From the NCBI RefSeq assembly GCF_964340395.1, contig NC_135559.1:13419759-13483758 (forward strand): 64,000 bases of DNA, given 5' to 3'. Each line of letters starts with the position of its first letter. Within the stretch, counting starts at the first letter, position 1. The notes under the pieces were generated by a model. The model was not told the origin of the DNA. It ran no database searches and worked only from the letters and a program-made list of their open reading frames with translations. Source of the DNA: Glandiceps talaboti. Its lineage: Eukaryota > Hemichordata > Enteropneusta > Spengelidae. Shown here in pieces: positions 62,239-64,000 of the stretch. The translations under genes and the position numbers were made by a program.

Positions 62239-63971
62239 TTAACATGTACAACTTTACGTCATAGACACATGAACTGACTAGATACGAGTTGTTGATTATT
62301 TGGGTCATTGACAGTGTAGTGTGTCCATTGGTTGGGTCAAACCACTCCTAGCATTTGCTATGACAATATTCAAATCCAGGACCATGTAAAATTCATGGCC
62401 ATCTTGAATCAACCAGCTTTCAGTATTTCAAATATGTGTAATGTTTGTTGTGCTGGCTTGTGTGACCTTTCATTTAACAAGAGCAATCCTGAACCAACCA
62501 GCTCTCAGTATTTCAAAAATGTGTGTGTGTTGCCTTATGTGGCCCAAAACCTAGTCAAAGCTCTCCGAGCTAACTCATCCGTTTATCCATTACGTAAGTA
62601 TAAATGTCTGTATTAAATACTAGGAAGGGACAATCACATCATAATCCCACGTATTAATACCAGAACACATATTACATCAGAAATAGTGTTGTTATGGCAA
62701 CACCACAGAAACCATAACACCCAGTCATATAAAGCCTTTGGTTTTTTTTTACTATTTCCATAATTCATAAGTCGATGGCAGAAAATACAAAAACAAGTAG
62801 TCCCCCCCCCCCCCCCCCCCCCCCCATCACCACCATTTGTAATCGTAGTGTATATTCAAAATTGTTAACAACATAGGTTTGGTTGAGTTGACTTGTAATG
62901 TATTCATTCAAAGTGTCGCATAACTTGTACGTGATAATTTGGGGTCTGCAACTAGTTTTGTATGATGTGACATAGCTTTAATGGTGGGGACTGGACTAAC
63001 TTTCTGTCTTGGTGTGAGACTGTTTTGATAGTGGGGGTTGGACTGCCTCTCTCACTTAGCAACAGATTTTAGAATGACTCCCCCAGATAAGTTTGTGTAC
63101 TTTCTATATCCTGCCAATAAATATTGCCACTTTGCACATCAACTCTGTCAATTATGTATGAAATGTATGTCAAGTTTTGCTTCTATTTACAACTGTATCA
63201 ATTCAGAAGTTGTAAAGTTAGTCATTCCACAGTACAACACTCTGACAAACACCACAGTATACGTGTGGCATACTCAGGGTATTTGTTAGTCTAGCGAGCT
63301 GCTAGATCTTGGGCTTTCTTCTGATACGATATCAGGGTGGATATTCTGCTCACTAGCAACCTTCAGTCACCTTCACAGTGAGCAGAATAGCCTGAGGGGT
63401 CTAGTAGCAAGACTAGGTATTTCCATGAGCATTTGCAGTTTTCTCTGGGGTTGTACTTTCACAAGCGTAGCTCTAGAAAGTACAATAGAAAGCACAGCCA
63501 GCACGAGTGCAAACATACCCAAGTGCCGACCAAAGCAGCATAGGTTCTGTTATTACTACATATGTTTATCTGAAATAGCAAATTTCCATGAAAATGATAC
63601 GGTGTGATCCAATGATTTCATGTACAAGGAAAGATCACGCCTTCATTTACATGTCATTTGCATATCATTTGAATATCACTTGTATGGTGGGCATGTAATA
63701 ATGTTTCCATCACTGCACAGCAATGCAAATACCACTTGTGTGCACGTGTACCTTTGGCAAGTATATAATGTGATATTCTACCCAACATACTGGTTCTAAA
63801 AGAGTAGTAGAGATGATGAAGATGTTAGATTTGAGCTTGTTGTATACTTACTTATTTTGGAGATTAGAAGTTAAAGTATTCATTTGTGATTGTAATACTT
63901 TAACACGGGATGACAAAGCTGGTGAGCAGTTCTTGTTTTTTGAAGCGTTGACGTAGCAAGTTAAAGCGTCT
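49166..63971 (-). CDS. KDM6A: KDM6 (UTX/UTY/JMJD3) H3K27 demethylase, 3' part, 15 exons
   Basis: Exons (minus strand, 5' to 3'): 63971-63852, 61818-61725, 61180-60947, 59885-57807, 56704-56432, 55847-55671, 54833-54699, 54172-54078, 53657-53577, 52971-52708, 51737-51593, 51251-51067, 50485-50359, 49871-49701 and 49198-49166. All have AG/GT borders and continuous phase, about 1403 residues. The first exon ([10 protein letters not shown]) matches UTX sequence just after the TPR repeats. A Pro/Gln-rich linker follows, then [33 protein letters not shown], the JmjC domain with [11 protein letters not shown] (Fe-binding His and Glu) and [10 protein letters not shown] (second Fe-binding His), and a Cys4 zinc site (HYCTDC, HCESC). 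The protein removes methyl groups from histone H3 Lys27 in the nucleus, using Fe(II) and 2-oxoglutarate. The 5' exons lie beyond the window. Which vertebrate paralogue it corresponds to cannot be fixed. Confidence 0.93.
49534..49630. mobile_element. Foldback repeat in the last KDM6 intron
   Basis: Arms at 49553-49576 and 49604-49627 are inverted copies (19 of 24 positions by eye) and follow a run of about 17 G. Related copies lie at about 50890-51010 (intron before the 50485 exon) and 63425-63540 (intron after the 63852 exon), sharing AGAGAACACTGC- and TTTCACRAGCGTA-like words. Confidence 0.65.
49701..49871 (-). CDS. KDM6A: KDM6 zinc-domain exon
   Basis: It reads [20 protein letters not shown], then [20 protein letters not shown] and ends YDNFICHSE before a GTATGT donor (49700-49695). 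With HYCTDC from the preceding exon (50485-50359) it completes the Cys4 zinc site typical of KDM6 proteins. Reading through the donor would give an unrelated 12-residue tail ending at 49662. Confidence 0.88.
50083..50290. repeat. (TAG)n/(TGG)n trinucleotide array
   Basis: About 200 bp of GTA/GTG triplets with a few GCA interruptions, in the intron between the KDM6 zinc-domain exons. Confidence 0.95.
50630..50850. repeat. KDM6 intronic repeat, copy 1 of 3
   Basis: It shares over 200 bp with 53290-53500, and its core (CCTCAGTGGATTGGCTCTGA to CCTCATCATCAGAC) also occurs at 52034-52102. The core has an imperfect hairpin (TCTGATTTA and TAGATCAGA). All copies are in the same orientation and lie in different introns of one gene. 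Confidence 0.8.
51593..51737 (-). CDS. KDM6A: KDM6 JmjC exon with the second Fe-binding histidine
   Basis: It encodes [24 protein letters not shown] and TVHWVQAV; the His of TVHW completes the iron triad. It continues in the exon at 51251-51067 ([14 protein letters not shown]). Confidence 0.95.
52034..52102. repeat. KDM6 intronic repeat, copy 2 (core only)
   Basis: This is the core segment of the repeat at 50630-50850, nearly identical over about 68 bp, without the flanking parts. Confidence 0.85.
52532..52692. mobile_element. Small inverted-repeat element (hAT-like end words)
   Basis: The left end CAATGGTTTTGCTAAGG and the right end CACAAAAACATTG are inverted relatives. The interior shares GTCATTTTACC and GGTTCCCAAACAAAATTAT with 56925-57047 and 60383-60760. 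No clear target duplication was found. Confidence 0.5.
52708..52971 (-). CDS. KDM6A: KDM6 JmjC exon with Fe and 2-oxoglutarate residues
   Basis: It encodes [20 protein letters not shown] and then [11 protein letters not shown]: the His and Glu of the HxE iron triad and the preceding Lys/Thr that contact 2-oxoglutarate are all present. It ends [20 protein letters not shown]...FCE. Confidence 0.95.
53290..53505. repeat. KDM6 intronic repeat, copy 3
   Basis: It matches 50630-50850 from ATGATCTAACAAA to AATAATACAGCTA with about 10% visible differences. Confidence 0.8.
56925..57047. mobile_element. Relative of the 52532 element
   Basis: It contains CCCAGTCATTTTACCAGGGT, AACAAAATTAT and TTACCAGGGTTCCC and ends CTTAGCAAAAACACTG, the inverse of the CAGTGTTTTTGTTAAG found at 60385. 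Confidence 0.55.
57367..57758. mobile_element. Dispersed element, copy 2 of the 21460 repeat
   Basis: The ends AAGGCATAAAAAAAA and TTTCTTTAGGCCTT are inverted relatives, which suggests a non-autonomous DNA element of about 390 bp. The body matches 21460-21790. It lies in the KDM6 intron just before the exon at 56704. Confidence 0.6.
57807..59885 (-). CDS. KDM6A: KDM6 giant Gln/Asn/Met-rich linker exon
   Basis: A 693-codon exon. Near its start, [20 protein letters not shown] and [14 protein letters not shown] match the conserved LTPQ...LEQL segment of UTX, then 15 glutamines follow. The rest is low-complexity, with repeated NMPGN words and many Ser/Thr-Pro. Vertebrate UTX divides the matching region differently. 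The acceptor is a tandem CAGCAG (59883-59888), allowing an isoform one Gln shorter. The linker is disordered by composition; in UTX it is the part linked to condensation, which is only an inference here. Confidence 0.88.
60383..60760. repeat. Tandem amplification of a MITE end, about 70-bp units
   Basis: CAGTGTTTTTGTTAAG followed by GGTGGTAAGYAGGTAAAATC recurs four times (about 60385, 60450, 60525 and 60598), each followed by GAGTTCCCC and CATTTTACAAGGG words. It sits in the intron upstream of the giant exon. Confidence 0.75.
62197..62239. repeat. (TGTC)n microsatellite
   Basis: About ten TGTC units in the intron between the first two visible KDM6 exons. A C-homopolymer of about 23 bases lies at 62803-62825 in the same intron. 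Confidence 0.9.
63852..63971 (-). CDS. KDM6A: KDM6 exon following the TPR region
   Basis: It reads [15 protein letters not shown] and ends LTSNLQN plus two bases, matching the end of the TPR-containing half of UTX. It is the most 5' exon visible here and has a CAG acceptor at 63972-63974, so more exons must lie beyond the window. Confidence 0.88.
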
Positions 63972-64000
63972 CTGAAATATCAAATGAATAAGAATGACAC

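Overview
The window is AT-rich, intron-rich animal DNA full of short tandem repeats, small inverted-repeat elements and fragments of non-LTR and Penelope-like retroelements. Spliceosomal introns, a U2 snRNA gene, a UTX-type histone demethylase, a ZAR1-type zinc protein and a Cdc20-family protein all point to a bilaterian animal. A retrotransposon with a 2A-like peptide and a Penelope-like element with a hammerhead motif suggest a marine invertebrate, perhaps an invertebrate deuterostome. The species cannot be fixed from the sequence alone.

Layout: positions 1-1340 are a degenerate satellite carrying octamer-like motifs. 1511-1873 is an inverted-repeat element. A well-conserved U2 snRNA lies at 4547-4735. 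It is followed by a CR1/L2-like retrotransposon (about 4933-8290) whose long frame carries a 2A-like peptide, an APE endonuclease and a reverse transcriptase. Positions 8466-19399 hold small foldback elements and microsatellites, with no gene recognised.

A nine-exon plus-strand gene (19400-31599) encodes a Cdc20/Fizzy-like WD40 protein of about 471 residues, with a C-box at its N-terminus and a terminal Val-Arg. Its introns contain a composite inverted-repeat element (about 23.4-26.8 kb), and a related copy lies downstream (33.4-34.4 kb). A single-exon minus-strand gene (35307-35720) encodes a ZAR1-like cysteine-rich protein. Next come a tRNA-derived SINE (37415-37632) and the 3' end of a Penelope-like element (38176-38811, minus) with a GIY-YIG nuclease domain and a candidate hammerhead ribozyme. 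A truncated LINE 3' end (about 41985-42450) and a 43-bp palindromic minisatellite follow.

From 63971 down to 49166 the minus strand holds the 3' part of a KDM6 (UTX/JMJD3) H3K27 demethylase gene: 15 exons joined in consistent phase, about 1403 residues, with a very large Gln/Asn/Met-rich exon, an intact JmjC active site and the Cys4 zinc site. Its 5' part, which should encode the TPR region, lies beyond the window. All exon models were read by eye from frame, splice sites and protein similarity, without alignment software.
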